Below are positions 26,065 through 34,467 of a stretch of DNA of 64,000 nt, in pieces. The stretch spans positions 1 to 64,000 of the forward strand of contig JAWLGK010000004.1 in the NCBI GenBank assembly GCA_041685115.1, in the 5' to 3' direction. This stretch comes from JALOAT01 sp041685115. GTDB taxonomy: Bacteria > Pseudomonadota > Gammaproteobacteria > Thiohalomonadales > Thiohalomonadaceae. The notes under the pieces were generated by a model. The model worked only from the letters and a program-made list of their open reading frames with translations. It ran no database searches and was not told the DNA's origin. How positions within the stretch are numbered: position 1 is the first letter of the stretch; each line of letters starts with the position of its first letter. Made by a program: the position numbers and the translations under genes.

Positions 26065-26685
26065 ATGAAATTCCTGCTCATCGACGACCACGTGCTGTTC
26101 CGCCGCGGCTTGCTGCATTTGCTCAGCAGATTGCCGGGCGAGCACACCTTTCTGGAAGCGGAGAATTGTGAAGAGGCGTTCGCGCTAGCGTCAGCGCAGC
26201 AGGACATCGATCTTGTCCTGCTCGATCTGGCACTGCCCGGCATGAACGGACTCGACGGCGTGGTCCGACTGCGCACCCTGTGCCCCGCCACGCCCATCGT
26301 GCTCATGTCCGCCAATGAGAATCCCCAGTTCGTGCTTGAAGGGATCCGGCGCGGTGCACAGGGTTTCATTCCCAAATCGGCCAACCTGGAGGTGATCTCC
26401 GCCGCGCTCCAGGTGATCCTCGCCGGCGGCACCTACGTGCCCGCCTCGGGTCTGCCCTCCGCGACTGGAAGCGACGCCCCGGGCCCGCTCACGCCACGCC
26501 AGAGCGAAGTCCTCGCGCTGTTGGTGGAGAACCGCTCCAACAAGGAGATCGCCGACGCCCTGGGCATGCGTGTAAACACGGTGCGCGTCCATGTGGCGGC
26601 CATCCTGCGTGCCCTGGGGGTCGAAAACCGCAATGAGGCGGCGCGCGCGGCGCTCAGCCTGGGCCTGATGCCGCATGGCCTCTGA
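26065..26685 (+). CDS. NarL/FixJ-family response regulator
   Basis: About 206 residues. The receiver domain has the acidic pair in LLIDDHVLF, the phosphoryl-accepting Asp54 in LVLLDLALPG, and the switch Ser/Lys in VLMSANENP and FIPKSA. A LuxR-type DNA-binding domain ends the protein (LTPRQSEVLALLVENRSNKEIADALG, then VNTVRVHVAAILRALGV). The ATG at 26065 starts the receiver fold; the frame extends nine codons further without a better start. It overlaps the hybrid kinase by 11 bp, so the two probably form one phosphorelay. Target genes unknown. Confidence 0.9.
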   Translation: MKFLLIDDHVLFRRGLLHLLSRLPGEHTFLEAENCEEAFALASAQQDIDLVLLDLALPGMNGLDGVVRLRTLCPATPIVLMSANENPQFVLEGIRRGAQGFIPKSANLEVISAALQVILAGGTYVPASGLPSATGSDAPGPLTPRQSEVLALLVENRSNKEIADALGMRVNTVRVHVAAILRALGVENRNEAARAALSLGLMPHGL

Positions 26686-28465
26686 GGCGGTTCCGGATAC
26701 CGCACTGGAAGACCGGGTCCGTGCCGAACAGATCGCGCTGTTGTTCCATCGTACCCCGCTCTCCCTGGCCACCAACGTGCTGCTCGCCACCGGATTGGTC
26801 TGGGTACTGTGGGAAGTCGCCGAGCGTGCCGTCCTGGCGGCCTGGTGGTCGACCATCGTTGTTCTCGTCGCGGTGCGCGTGGTGTTCTTTATCGGCTATC
26901 GGCGTCGCAGTCTGCGCCGGTCACTGCCGTGGCACAGCCTGACGAGTGCGGTCACCCTGGCTTCGGGTGTGGTCTGGGGCGCCGCGGGCGTGTTGTTCTT
27001 TTTTCCCGACGCGACTATCCCGCTCATTTTCGTCACTGTGGTACTCGCTGGCCTCACTGCCGGGGCCGTACCGGCCTATGCATCCTGGCCAGCATCACTG
27101 TACTCGCTGATTCCGGCCGGGGTGCCGCTGGGACTGCGCTATCTCGCCGAGGGCGGTGAGTTCATGGTGATGGGGCTCATGTCCCTGCTGTACGTGGTGA
27201 ACGTGTTCGCCGGCGGCCGCCAGCTCTCCAACGTGCTGGTCTCGTCCATACGCCTGCGCCTGGAACGCCAGCAACTGGTGCAGCAACTGCAAGAGGAGAA
27301 GGCACTCGCCGAACACGCGCGCGTGAAGGCCGAGGAAGCGAACGCGGCCAAATCGAAGTTCCTGGCCGCGGCCAGTCACGATCTGCGCCAGCCCTTGCAC
27401 GCCGTGAACCTGTTCGTGGAGGCCATGCGCCACGAGAAGGATCCGGCACAGGCGAACAAACTCCTCGACGACCTCGGTGCCTCGGTGCACGCCCTCGAAG
27501 GGCTGTTCAACGAGATCCTCGACATCTCCAAACTGGAGGCCGGGCTGTTCCGGCCGCAACCCGGCGTCATCGTCGTGCAGGCGCTGTTCGACGGGCTGGA
27601 ACGGGAACTGCGCCCCGTGGCCGAGGAGAAAGGCATCGAGCTCGGCTTCGTGCCGACACGCCTGAAGGTGGTGAGCGATGCCCGGATGCTGGTACGCATC
27701 CTGCGCAACATCATCCTCAACGCCATTCACTACACACCTGCGGGCGCCGTGCTGGTGGGTTGCCGCCGCAAGGGCGAGGGCGTCGCCCTCACGGTTTACG
27801 ACACCGGCCCCGGCATCGCTCCAGAGCATCAGCGGGCGATTTTTCGCGAGTTTTATCAGCTCGGGAATGCCGAGCGCGATCGCCGCAAGGGGCTGGGGCT
27901 CGGCCTCGCCATCGTCGATGGCCTGTGCCGCGCACTCGAACATCGCCTCGAACTGCGCTCGTGCCCGGGTCGGGGCAGCGCGTTTTCGGTTCACGTCCCT
28001 GTCACCGGAGGCACAGCCCCCGAATGCCCGGCACCGGCCGAGACCATGGACGGACTCGCCGGCCGTGCGGTGCTCGTCATCGACGACGAGGTCACCATAC
28101 GCGAGGCGGCGACGACGGTGCTCTCACAATGGGGCTGTCAGGTGCTCACCGCCGAGAGCGCCGATGAGGCCATTACGCGAATGGCCGAAACCGACTTCAT
28201 GCCGGATGCGCTCATCACCGACTACCGGCTGCGCGATGGACGGACCGGCACGGGCACCATAGCCGCAGTGCGTGAGACGCTCGGCTGGCCGGTGCCCGCC
28301 GCCATCCTCACCGGCGACACTGCTCCCGAACGGCTGCGCGAGGCCAGTGCCAGCGGCCTGCTCCTGTTGCATAAGCCGCTACATCCTGCGCGACTGCGCG
28401 CCGCGCTGACCCATCTGTGCGTCGCGCCCGGGCAGCGCTTCGAGACCGTCGAGGACGACGGCTAA
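26675..28465 (+). CDS. Hybrid sensor histidine kinase with C-terminal receiver
   Basis: A 596-residue protein. The N-terminal 180 residues carry about six membrane segments of no clear sensor family. A coiled linker (ERQQLVQQLQEEKALAEHARVKAEEANA) leads to HisKA with His235 in SHDLRQPLHAVN. HATPase follows (NIILNAIHYTPAG, DTGPGIAPE, GLGLGLAIV), and a receiver at about 465-580 carries Asp516 in ITDYRL. It shares the RQPLHA variant with a group of NarL-linked kinases. Being overlapped with the response regulator, it is probably its cognate kinase; the second receiver may buffer or tune phosphate flow. The signal is unknown. Confidence 0.9.
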   Translation: MASEAVPDTALEDRVRAEQIALLFHRTPLSLATNVLLATGLVWVLWEVAERAVLAAWWSTIVVLVAVRVVFFIGYRRRSLRRSLPWHSLTSAVTLASGVVWGAAGVLFFFPDATIPLIFVTVVLAGLTAGAVPAYASWPASLYSLIPAGVPLGLRYLAEGGEFMVMGLMSLLYVVNVFAGGRQLSNVLVSSIRLRLERQQLVQQLQEEKALAEHARVKAEEANAAKSKFLAAASHDLRQPLHAVNLFVEAMRHEKDPAQANKLLDDLGASVHALEGLFNEILDISKLEAGLFRPQPGVIVVQALFDGLERELRPVAEEKGIELGFVPTRLKVVSDARMLVRILRNIILNAIHYTPAGAVLVGCRRKGEGVALTVYDTGPGIAPEHQRAIFREFYQLGNAERDRRKGLGLGLAIVDGLCRALEHRLELRSCPGRGSAFSVHVPVTGGTAPECPAPAETMDGLAGRAVLVIDDEVTIREAATTVLSQWGCQVLTAESADEAITRMAETDFMPDALITDYRLRDGRTGTGTIAAVRETLGWPVPAAILTGDTAPERLREASASGLLLLHKPLHPARLRAALTHLCVAPGQRFETVEDDG

Positions 28466-28484
28466 GCGCCGACGGTTCATCCTT

Positions 28485-29495
28485 GTGTCCACGCCTGCCG
28501 TTTCCATCCTGCTGCCCTTCCATGATGCCGAGCCGACCCTTGCGGCGGCGCTCGACTCGTGTCTTGCACAGGAGTTTGCGGATTTCGAACTGCTGGCGGT
28601 GGACGATGGCTCCCGTGACGGGTCGACCGCAATCGCGGCCGCGTATGCCGCGCGCGACGGGCGTGTACGGGTGCTGCGGCCCGGGCGCCTCGGTCTGGTG
28701 GGTGCCCTCAACCACGGCCTGAGCGCGGCGCGCGCAGCGCTGGTGGCACGCATGGATGCCGACGATGTGATGTACCCGCAGCGCCTGCAACGGCAGTGCG
28801 CGTTCATGGCGGCAAATCCCCAGGTGGGTCTGTGCGGTTGCCAGGTGCGCTTGGTGCCGGAAGAGCGTATCGAGGCGGGCTTTCGTGAATACATCCGCTG
28901 GCAGAACGCCTGTCTCACGCCCGCGCAGATGGCCCAGGAGATCTACTGGGAATCCCCCATCGCTCATCCCAGTTTCATGTTCCGACGCGCCATCATCAGC
29001 GAGCTCGGCGGCTACCGCCACGGTGATTTCCCGGAGGACTACGAGCTGCTGCTGCGCCTGCACGGCGCGGGGGTGGCGCTGGCCAAGCTGCCCGAGGTGC
29101 TGCTCGACTGGAGCGATTCCCCCGGGCGCGCGACACGGACCGACCCGCGCTATGCGCGCCGTGCATTCGACCACCTGCGCGCCGAACACCTGGCGCGCGA
29201 CCCGCGCCTGCACGGACGGCCACTCGTTGTCTGGGGCGCCGGCCGCAAGACCCGGCGCCGGGTAAACCTGCTGCTCGATCGCGGCTTTGCGCCCACGGCG
29301 TGGATCGACATCGACCCTGCCAAAATCGGCAAAGTGATTCGCGGCGCGCCGGTGCATCCACCGGGCTGGCTCGCATGCAAACCGCGCCCTTTCGTGCTTA
29401 TGTACGTGACCGCCCATGGCGCCCGGGATACCAGCGGCAGCCAGCTCGCGGCGCTCGGCTATCGCGCCGGCCATGACTACCTCATGGTCGGCTGA
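28485..29495 (+). CDS. Family-2 glycosyltransferase
   Basis: A 336-residue GT-A glycosyltransferase. VSILLPFHDAEPTLAAALDS opens the nucleotide-sugar domain, LLAVDDGSRDGS is the first Asp motif, and VARMDADDVMYP holds the metal-binding DXD-like Asp residues. HPSFMFRR and GDFPEDYELLLRL make up the acceptor end. The last 110 residues (VVWGAGRKTRRRVNLLL, then WIDIDPAKIGK) form an added Rossmann-like module. There is no membrane segment. GTG 28485 follows a weak purine site. It lies 20 bp after the hybrid kinase on the same strand and is the only polysaccharide-synthesis gene nearby, so its product class is unclear. Confidence 0.88.
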   Translation: MSTPAVSILLPFHDAEPTLAAALDSCLAQEFADFELLAVDDGSRDGSTAIAAAYAARDGRVRVLRPGRLGLVGALNHGLSAARAALVARMDADDVMYPQRLQRQCAFMAANPQVGLCGCQVRLVPEERIEAGFREYIRWQNACLTPAQMAQEIYWESPIAHPSFMFRRAIISELGGYRHGDFPEDYELLLRLHGAGVALAKLPEVLLDWSDSPGRATRTDPRYARRAFDHLRAEHLARDPRLHGRPLVVWGAGRKTRRRVNLLLDRGFAPTAWIDIDPAKIGKVIRGAPVHPPGWLACKPRPFVLMYVTAHGARDTSGSQLAALGYRAGHDYLMVG

Positions 29496-29595
29496 CGGCC
29501 TGTCCGGCACGCAACTCTTTTACTCAGCGCCGCGGCCACGTGCGCTCCACCATCCCCCGTCACCTCGCGAATGAAGCCGCCCCGTTGGTGAACTA

Positions 29596-29616
29596 GTGTC
29601 GCTATAAGGGCGACAC
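29596..29616. other. Perfect GTGTCGC/GCGACAC hairpin upstream of the GGDEF-EAL gene
   Basis: A 7-bp perfect inverted repeat with loop TATAAGG, about 115 bp before the start codon. The loop carries a TATAAG sequence. No T-run follows, so it is more likely an operator or RNA hairpin than a terminator, but there is no further support. Confidence 0.35.
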
Positions 29617-29732
29617 CTTGCATGCGGCGTCGCCCACGCGGTTCACACGAGCTCTTTCACGTGGTGGAAGACGATGGACGAGTCAGTTCCTGAGCGGCAT
29701 CCACACCGGCGAGCAGAGCCAGGAGAGGTTAC

Positions 29733-32700
29733 ATGCCTCGATGGCCCCGCAAGACAGGCCGTACCCGGCGCATGACCCGTGCCGGCGCCGTGCTGCCCGG
29801 AGCCTGGGGCAACTGGATTACGCCGGTCGTTCTTTCGCTCATTCTCGTCGCCACGGCAGCGACCCAGTTCCTGCTGTTTCACAGTCTCGCCGAGCTGTTC
29901 GCCATCGGCGTGGCGGTCACGGTGTTTAGCGTGGCCTGGAACACCTTTCCCTTCACGCGCAGCAGCTTTCTGCTTTACGTGGGCTGTGGTTATCTGTGGA
30001 TAGCCGGGCTCGACCTGATACACACCCTCACCTATCGCGGCATGGGCGTGTTCCAGATCAGCGGCGCCAATACGGCCACGCAGTTCTGGGTTGCGGGGCG
30101 ACTGTATGAGGGCCTTGTACTGTTCACCGCGCCATTTTTCCTGCACAAGCAGGTAATGCCGCGCCTGGTGCTGGGCGCCACGGGCGCGGCATTCCTGCTG
30201 GTCTGTGCGCTCATCGTCACCGAGGTGTTCCCGGCGGCCTACGTGGAAGGCGTCGGCCTGACGCCGTTCAAGATCGGTGCGGAATATGTCGTCGTGCTCA
30301 TTCTGGTCGGCGCCATCCTGTTGCTGCAACGCCGCCGCGGGTTGATGGATGCGAACGTCAACAAATTCGTCAGCATCGCCGCCGGCCTGACGGCGGTCGC
30401 CGAGTTGATATTCACGCTGTACGTGGAGATCGTCAGTGTGGCGATGGTGCTCGGACACCTGCTGAAGTTCTGGTCGTACTGGTTCGTGTACGTGGCTCTC
30501 GTGCAATTCACGTTGCGCAATCCGTTCCAGATCCTCGGCCGGCAAACCGGCGCCTACGACGCATTCCCGGAACCCACCGCTCTGGTCGATCGTCACGGCA
30601 CCATACGCCAGGCCAACACGGCACTCCTGCAAAGCCGCCGTGAGAGCGTACTCGGCCGGCCGTGTCATGAAAGCCTGCATCCTGCCGGTATGCCGCGCCG
30701 CGCGTGCCCGGTCTGCCGCGCCATTGCCCAGGGCACGCCCGCGCAGGGTCTGGAGCTGTATTTTCCCGAACCGGGACAGTGGCAGGAGATCACCCTGTCG
30801 CCGTACTTCTGGTCCAGCCGCACCGTGGGCATGGTGCACGTGGCGCGCGACGTCACCGCGCGAAATCTGGCCCGCGATGCGATGACGAAGGAGCTGGACC
30901 GCGCGAAAGGCTACTTCGATGTGGCCGAGGTGATGCTGCTGGCGCTCGACGCCGAGGGCCTCGTTACCAGCATCAACCGCAAGGCAGCCGCTGTGCTAGG
31001 CGCAGCGGAAGCGGAGCTCATCGGCCAGAATTGGTTCGATAGGCTTCCCGAGCCGCAGCGGGCCGCCGCCCGCGTGCTCTTTGCCGACGTGCTCAAGGGG
31101 CAAACCCGGGAAAGCCGGTTTCATGAGGGCGAGGTGATCACGCGCAGCGGCGAACGACGGCTCATCGCCTGGCATACCGCCCCGCTCCGCGACAACACGG
31201 GGCGGGTCATCGGCACCTTGAGCTCCGGCGAGGATGTGACCGAGCGCCGTCGTGACGAGGCGCGGTTGCGTCAGGCGGCATCCGTGTACGAGGCCTCCAG
31301 CGACGGCGTGATAATCACGGACGCGGGTTATCGGGTGGTCGCCGTCAACCCCGCTTTTACGCACATCACGGGCTTTACCGAGCAGGACATGGTGGGCCGT
31401 CACGGCGATGCCGTCCTCGAGGCGCAGCAGGATCCGAACTTCATCCAAGCGCTCCATCGGCAACTCGAGAGCGAAGGCGGCTGGCAGGGCGAGATGCACA
31501 TCCGCCGCAAGTCCGGCGCTCCCCTGCCGGTGTGGGAACACGTCAGCGCGCTGCGCGACCTGGAAGGGCGTGTGACCCACTACATCGCCGTGCTGACGGA
31601 CATTACCCCGCTCAAGGCCTCGGAACAGCGCCTCGATCAACTGGCGCACCACGACCCGCTCACGGGCAAGCCGAACCGCCTGCTGTTCCATGCCCGTCTC
31701 GCCCACGCCCTGGAACGGGCAGCGCGCGAAGGTACGCGTCTGGCCGTGCTGTTCGTGGATCTCGACCGCTTCAAGCACGTCAACGACAGCTACGGACACG
31801 AGGCCGGTGACCGCGTGCTCGTGGAAACCGCCTCGCGCATCGCCGCCTGCGTGCGTGCCGAGGATACCGTCGCACGCATGGGCGGCGACGAGTTCACCGT
31901 GTTGCTGGAGCCGCTGCACCGCGCGGCCGATGCGGCGCGCGTGGCGCTGCAGATCGTCGAGACGGTGCGTGCGCCCATTGCCCTCGACGGCGGCGAGGCG
32001 ATCGTGGGCGCCAGTGTCGGCATCAGCATCTACCCGGAGCACGGCCTCACCCTGGACGACCTGCTGCATAACGCCGACGTGGCCATGTACCGCGCCAAAC
32101 AGGCCGGTCGCAACAATTATCAGTTCTACACGGATGAATTGACCCGCAGCGCACGCGAGCGGCGCGGCCTCGAGATGGCGCTACGCCTTGCATTCGAGCG
32201 CGCCGAACTGGTGCTGCATTTCCAGCCGCAGGTGGAGGTGCAAACCGGCAAGGTGGTGAGCGTGGAAGCACTGGTGCGCTGGCGCCATCCAGAAAGGGGC
32301 ATGCTGCTTCCGGCGCATTTCGTGCCCTTCGCCGAAGAGGTGGGCCTGGTAGGCGAACTGGATAATTGGGTCTTGAGCACGGCCTGTGACCAGGGGCACC
32401 GCTGGCGTGCGGAGGGATTGCCGATCCGGGTGGCGGTAAACCTGTCGGGCAAGCGCCTGGTCAGCGGCGCGTGGTTGGAAAACCTGCAAACCATCCTCAG
32501 CCATACGGGCTTGGAGCCCGCCTGCCTGGAACTGGAAATTACCGAAGGCTGGCTGATGGCGAGCGCAGACGAGGCATTGGCGCGACTGCGGGCATTAAAG
32601 GGGCTCGGCGTGGCACTGGTCATGGACCATTTCGGCACCGGCTACACCTCGCTCAGCCACCTGGAGCGCTTTCCCCTCGACAAACTCAAGATTGCCCCTT

Positions 32701-32966
32701 CGGTGATCGCGCACATTCTGAGTGACGAGAACGACGCCGCCGTGGCGCGCGCCATCATCGCCCTCGGGCACACCCTGCACCTCACCGTCACTGCCACGGG
32801 CGTGAGCGATCCGGCCCAGCTCGACCTCCTGCGCGGCCAGGATATCGCGGGACCGGCGCTGGCGGACGCCGACCAGTACCAGGGGATGCTGTGCACCCCG
32901 CCCCTGCCCGCCGAGGAACTGGGGCCGTGGCTGCACCGCTCGCAGCCCTGTCCGCCGCTTTCATGA
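29733..32966 (+). CDS. MASE3-PAS-GGDEF-EAL protein with degenerate EAL domain
   Basis: A 1077-residue membrane c-di-GMP signalling protein. Residues about 28-265 are a MASE3 sensor (LFHSLAELFAIGVAVTVFSV, GLDLIHTLTYRGMGVF). Three PAS domains follow (280-378 with a C..CPVC cluster, 395-505, 515-625). The GGDEF domain (640-800) has intact GGDEF 717-721, HHDPLTG and the inhibitory site R708-A-E-D711. The EAL domain (815-1065) keeps EAL 845-847 but has DHFG at 965-968 (second Asp lost), KIA at 986-988 and ATGVS at 1021-1025 instead of AEGVE. So it is a likely diguanylate cyclase with a non-catalytic or c-di-GMP-binding EAL. A strong AGGAGAGG site supports the start. Confidence 0.92.
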   Translation: MPRWPRKTGRTRRMTRAGAVLPGAWGNWITPVVLSLILVATAATQFLLFHSLAELFAIGVAVTVFSVAWNTFPFTRSSFLLYVGCGYLWIAGLDLIHTLTYRGMGVFQISGANTATQFWVAGRLYEGLVLFTAPFFLHKQVMPRLVLGATGAAFLLVCALIVTEVFPAAYVEGVGLTPFKIGAEYVVVLILVGAILLLQRRRGLMDANVNKFVSIAAGLTAVAELIFTLYVEIVSVAMVLGHLLKFWSYWFVYVALVQFTLRNPFQILGRQTGAYDAFPEPTALVDRHGTIRQANTALLQSRRESVLGRPCHESLHPAGMPRRACPVCRAIAQGTPAQGLELYFPEPGQWQEITLSPYFWSSRTVGMVHVARDVTARNLARDAMTKELDRAKGYFDVAEVMLLALDAEGLVTSINRKAAAVLGAAEAELIGQNWFDRLPEPQRAAARVLFADVLKGQTRESRFHEGEVITRSGERRLIAWHTAPLRDNTGRVIGTLSSGEDVTERRRDEARLRQAASVYEASSDGVIITDAGYRVVAVNPAFTHITGFTEQDMVGRHGDAVLEAQQDPNFIQALHRQLESEGGWQGEMHIRRKSGAPLPVWEHVSALRDLEGRVTHYIAVLTDITPLKASEQRLDQLAHHDPLTGKPNRLLFHARLAHALERAAREGTRLAVLFVDLDRFKHVNDSYGHEAGDRVLVETASRIAACVRAEDTVARMGGDEFTVLLEPLHRAADAARVALQIVETVRAPIALDGGEAIVGASVGISIYPEHGLTLDDLLHNADVAMYRAKQAGRNNYQFYTDELTRSARERRGLEMALRLAFERAELVLHFQPQVEVQTGKVVSVEALVRWRHPERGMLLPAHFVPFAEEVGLVGELDNWVLSTACDQGHRWRAEGLPIRVAVNLSGKRLVSGAWLENLQTILSHTGLEPACLELEITEGWLMASADEALARLRALKGLGVALVMDHFGTGYTSLSHLERFPLDKLKIAPSVIAHILSDENDAAVARAIIALGHTLHLTVTATGVSDPAQLDLLRGQDIAGPALADADQYQGMLCTPPLPAEELGPWLHRSQPCPPLS

Positions 32967-33018
32967 GGGCGTGGCCGGGCTAAGCTGACACAGGGCGTGG
33001 TCGGCGAGGGACCGTCTC

Positions 33019-34377
33019 TTGTCATTGGGCAAGACGTGGATTGCACGTACACCGCGGGTGCTGGTGCTCGGCGCCGCCCTGTGGCTGTCGAGCGCCTGCA
33101 CACAGCCACCGGTGCGCCCGCCGGCGGTGTTCGAAAAGCCCCTGTCGTTCAGCATCCTCGAGGATTACGACAAGGGCGAATCCCTTTCCGAAGTGGAGGC
33201 GGACTTCCGCCTGTTTCGCGAACTGGGCGTCACCACGTGGCGCGGCAGCTTCGGCTGGGACGACTACGAACCGGCGCCGGGCCTCTATGACTTCGCCTGG
33301 TTGCACCGCTTCGCCGAACTGGCGGCGCGCCACGGCATCGCGCTGCGGCCTTACATCGGTTACACGCCCGCGTGGGCGGCGGCGCCGGGCGGTGCGGACG
33401 ACGCCCCCTGGAACAATCCTCCACGCGATGCACTGCGATGGCAGCGCTTCGTCTTCGAAATGGCCTCGGCCATGAAGCGCCATGCCAACGTGCTGTCGTT
33501 CGAGATCTACAACGAGCAGAACAGCCCCATGTGGTGGGACGGCTCCGCGGCGGACTACGCCACGGTGCTGGCACTGGGCAGTGCGGCCGTGCGCGCGGCG
33601 GGGGGTGACGACCATGTGCTGCTCGGCGGCATCACCTATGCGGATCTGCCCTGGCTGGAGCAGGTCTGCCGCCGCGTGGACGACGAAGCCTTCGACATCC
33701 TGCCCATGCACGTGTATGCGGAGACGTGGCCGGACGACGTCGCGGTGGAAACCGTGCTCAATCACGACGGGAATTTCCACGCGGAGTTCCTGCCGGAGGC
33801 CGATCGCCTGTGCGGCCGCAAACCCCTGTGGGTCAACGAGACGGGCTTCGCCACCACGCCAGGCAAAAGGACCGAGGAGGATCAGGCCAACTGGTGGGCA
33901 CGCGCCATGGCCACCTTTGCGGCCGACCCGCGCGTCGAGCACGTGGGCATCTACGAGATCAGGGACCGGCCCCTCGGCACCGACGTCATCGGCGAGCCGG
34001 AGAACTATTTTCTCGGTCTGACCTACCCCGATCGCCGCAAGAAGCTGGCCTTCCACACGGTACAGCGCCTGATCGCCCTGCTGGATACCGGGACCCTCAC
34101 CGTCGCCGATGCCCTGCTGGACGTGCAGGTACGCGCCGGCCAGGAGATGGCCCTGTACCGGCACCTGTTCATCCGCCCCGATGGCCGCCAGGTGCTGTTC
34201 CTGTGGGACCGCGTCGGCGACCCGGTGCTGGAGATCCGCCTGCCGCGCACCGGGAGCCGCGCCACCGAGTACGGCCTGGACGGCACGGCCGCCCCCTATC
34301 CCGCCTTCGACGGCCGCCGGCTGAATGGCATTGCGCTGGTTCCGGGCAAGGTGCGCATGTTCGAGATCGCTCCGTGA
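33019..34377 (+). CDS. Clan GH-A glycoside hydrolase, PslG-like
   Basis: A 452-residue secreted enzyme. The N-terminal signal ends near Cys27 (WLSSAC), an imperfect lipobox. The TIM-barrel core has the acid/base in FEIYNEQNSP (Glu166) and the nucleophile in LWVNETGF (Glu274), 108 residues apart, the layout of family 39 and relatives such as PslG. A C-terminal beta domain starts about residue 345. PslG hydrolyses the Psl polysaccharide of Pseudomonas, so an exopolysaccharide substrate is plausible here. The rare TTG start is supported by GAGGGA seven bases upstream. It follows the c-di-GMP gene by 52 bp, which fits control of matrix turnover. Confidence 0.8.
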   Translation: MSLGKTWIARTPRVLVLGAALWLSSACTQPPVRPPAVFEKPLSFSILEDYDKGESLSEVEADFRLFRELGVTTWRGSFGWDDYEPAPGLYDFAWLHRFAELAARHGIALRPYIGYTPAWAAAPGGADDAPWNNPPRDALRWQRFVFEMASAMKRHANVLSFEIYNEQNSPMWWDGSAADYATVLALGSAAVRAAGGDDHVLLGGITYADLPWLEQVCRRVDDEAFDILPMHVYAETWPDDVAVETVLNHDGNFHAEFLPEADRLCGRKPLWVNETGFATTPGKRTEEDQANWWARAMATFAADPRVEHVGIYEIRDRPLGTDVIGEPENYFLGLTYPDRRKKLAFHTVQRLIALLDTGTLTVADALLDVQVRAGQEMALYRHLFIRPDGRQVLFLWDRVGDPVLEIRLPRTGSRATEYGLDGTAAPYPAFDGRRLNGIALVPGKVRMFEIAP

Positions 34378-34408
34378 GGAAGCCTCGCGTTTGCCGCGCA
34401 CGGGCTTA

Positions 34409-34414
34409 TATAAT
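34409..34414 (+). promoter_or_regulatory. Perfect TATAAT -10 box before the 7TM-DISM kinase
   Basis: A perfect TATAAT lies 54 bases upstream of the ATG at 34468, inside an otherwise GC-rich intergenic gap. No good -35 hexamer is present at 16-18 bp, so the site is a candidate only. Confidence 0.35.
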
Positions 34415-34467
34415 CGTCCGCCCACACCGACGGGATACCGCAGGGAAAGCCCTTCCACGCTAACGGA

